From Bacteroidaceae bacterium (GTDB lineage: Bacteria > Bacteroidota > Bacteroidia > Bacteroidales > Barnesiellaceae_A): a stretch of 33,689 bases of DNA. This document shows positions 33,413 to 33,689 of this stretch, piece by piece. Within the stretch, counting starts at the first letter, position 1. Every line of letters begins with the position of its first letter. The DNA lies in the NCBI GenBank assembly GCA_017522135.1, contig JAFXAB010000038.1:1-33689 (forward strand), in the 5' to 3' direction. The position numbers were made by a program, and so were the translations under genes. The notes beneath the pieces were generated by a model. It made no database searches, was not told the DNA's origin, and worked only from the letters and a program-made list of their open reading frames with translations.

Positions 33413-33689
33413 ATGAAAACTCTACTACAAGTAAAACAACACATAATGATATGCATGTTGTGCATAGCGTTACAAGGAATGGCACTACCGGCCGACAATA
33501 CCCCCCGTGTGATAACCCTACCCGATGGAAGTACGTTGACGGTTGTGCTGCACGGAGATGAGTATGGAAGTTACATGACAACCCTTGATGGTAAAATAGT
33601 AGAGCTATGCGATGACGGATATTATCGTTACTCGCAAATGCAAGGAGAGCGTTGTGTGGCCACCGACATCATTGCACGCGACAATGTAG
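33413..33689 (+). CDS. Secreted M6-family metalloprotease-like protein, N-terminal part only
   Basis: The frame is open to the window edge, giving 92 residues. It starts with a signal peptide (MKTLLQVKQHIMICMLCIALQGMALPA). The following segment, VITLPDGSTLTVVLHGDEYGSYMTTLDGKIVE then DDGYYRYSQ, is the conserved N-terminal prodomain pattern of Bacteroidales M6 (immune inhibitor A-like) metalloproteases. The zinc site HExxH would lie beyond the window. The protein is probably secreted and proteolytic. The start is the ATG directly before the signal sequence; no other start gives one. Confidence 0.65.
   Translation, partial: MKTLLQVKQHIMICMLCIALQGMALPADNTPRVITLPDGSTLTVVLHGDEYGSYMTTLDGKIVELCDDGYYRYSQMQGERCVATDIIARDNV

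Noticed and set aside
1..33689. CRISPR array
   Set aside because: No regularly spaced direct repeats of 20-40 bases were seen; the only repeats are protein-level repeats inside the large secreted-protein and TPR genes.

Overview
This is a chromosomal segment of a Bacteroidales bacterium (phylum Bacteroidota); the genus cannot be settled from the sequence alone. The evidence is the Bacteroidota promoter code (-33 TTTG, 19-21 bases, -7 TAnnTTTG) in front of several genes, the absence of clear Shine-Dalgarno sites, the thrS-infC-rpmI-rplT order, the single-chain PurL, and secreted proteins with type IX secretion (T9SS) tails.

Layout. Positions 175-7212 hold tRNA-Ser(UGA), a 1637-residue secreted repeat protein with a T9SS-like tail, a lipoprotein with a collagen-like stretch, tRNA-Gln(CUG) and a small GNAT protein. 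Positions 7303-13976 (minus strand) hold purL, a MATE transporter, a PlsC-type acyltransferase and a small outer-membrane beta-barrel protein. Positions 14248-16732 hold a copper P1B ATPase and a metallochaperone-like protein. A RelA/SpoT-type enzyme with an intact hydrolase but degraded synthetase motifs, a double-META lipoprotein and a large TPR protein follow up to 22025. Positions 22221-25452 are the translation operon thrS-infC-rpmI-rplT. Two small secreted-protein genes occupy 25631-27766.

The unusual part is 28035-33046. An AT-rich, tightly packed four-gene operon encodes (1) a DNA cytosine-5 methyltransferase, (2) a 701-residue protein with two GHKL ATPase modules, one Hsp90/MORC-like and one histidine-kinase-like with an H-box, (3) a stand-alone receiver-like protein and (4) a small caspase/CHAT-like protein with a candidate His-Cys dyad. 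A decayed IS30-family transposase remnant follows directly. The block is bracketed by a 13-bp perfect direct repeat, and no restriction endonuclease is visible. I infer a candidate anti-phage or self/non-self system: methylation marks self, the dual-ATPase kinase senses a trigger, the receiver relays it, and the caspase-like protease is the effector. I do not recognise this four-gene combination as a named system.

The right end holds a promoter, a possible structured RNA ending in a terminator-like hairpin, and the start of a secreted M6-type metalloprotease gene cut off by the window edge.
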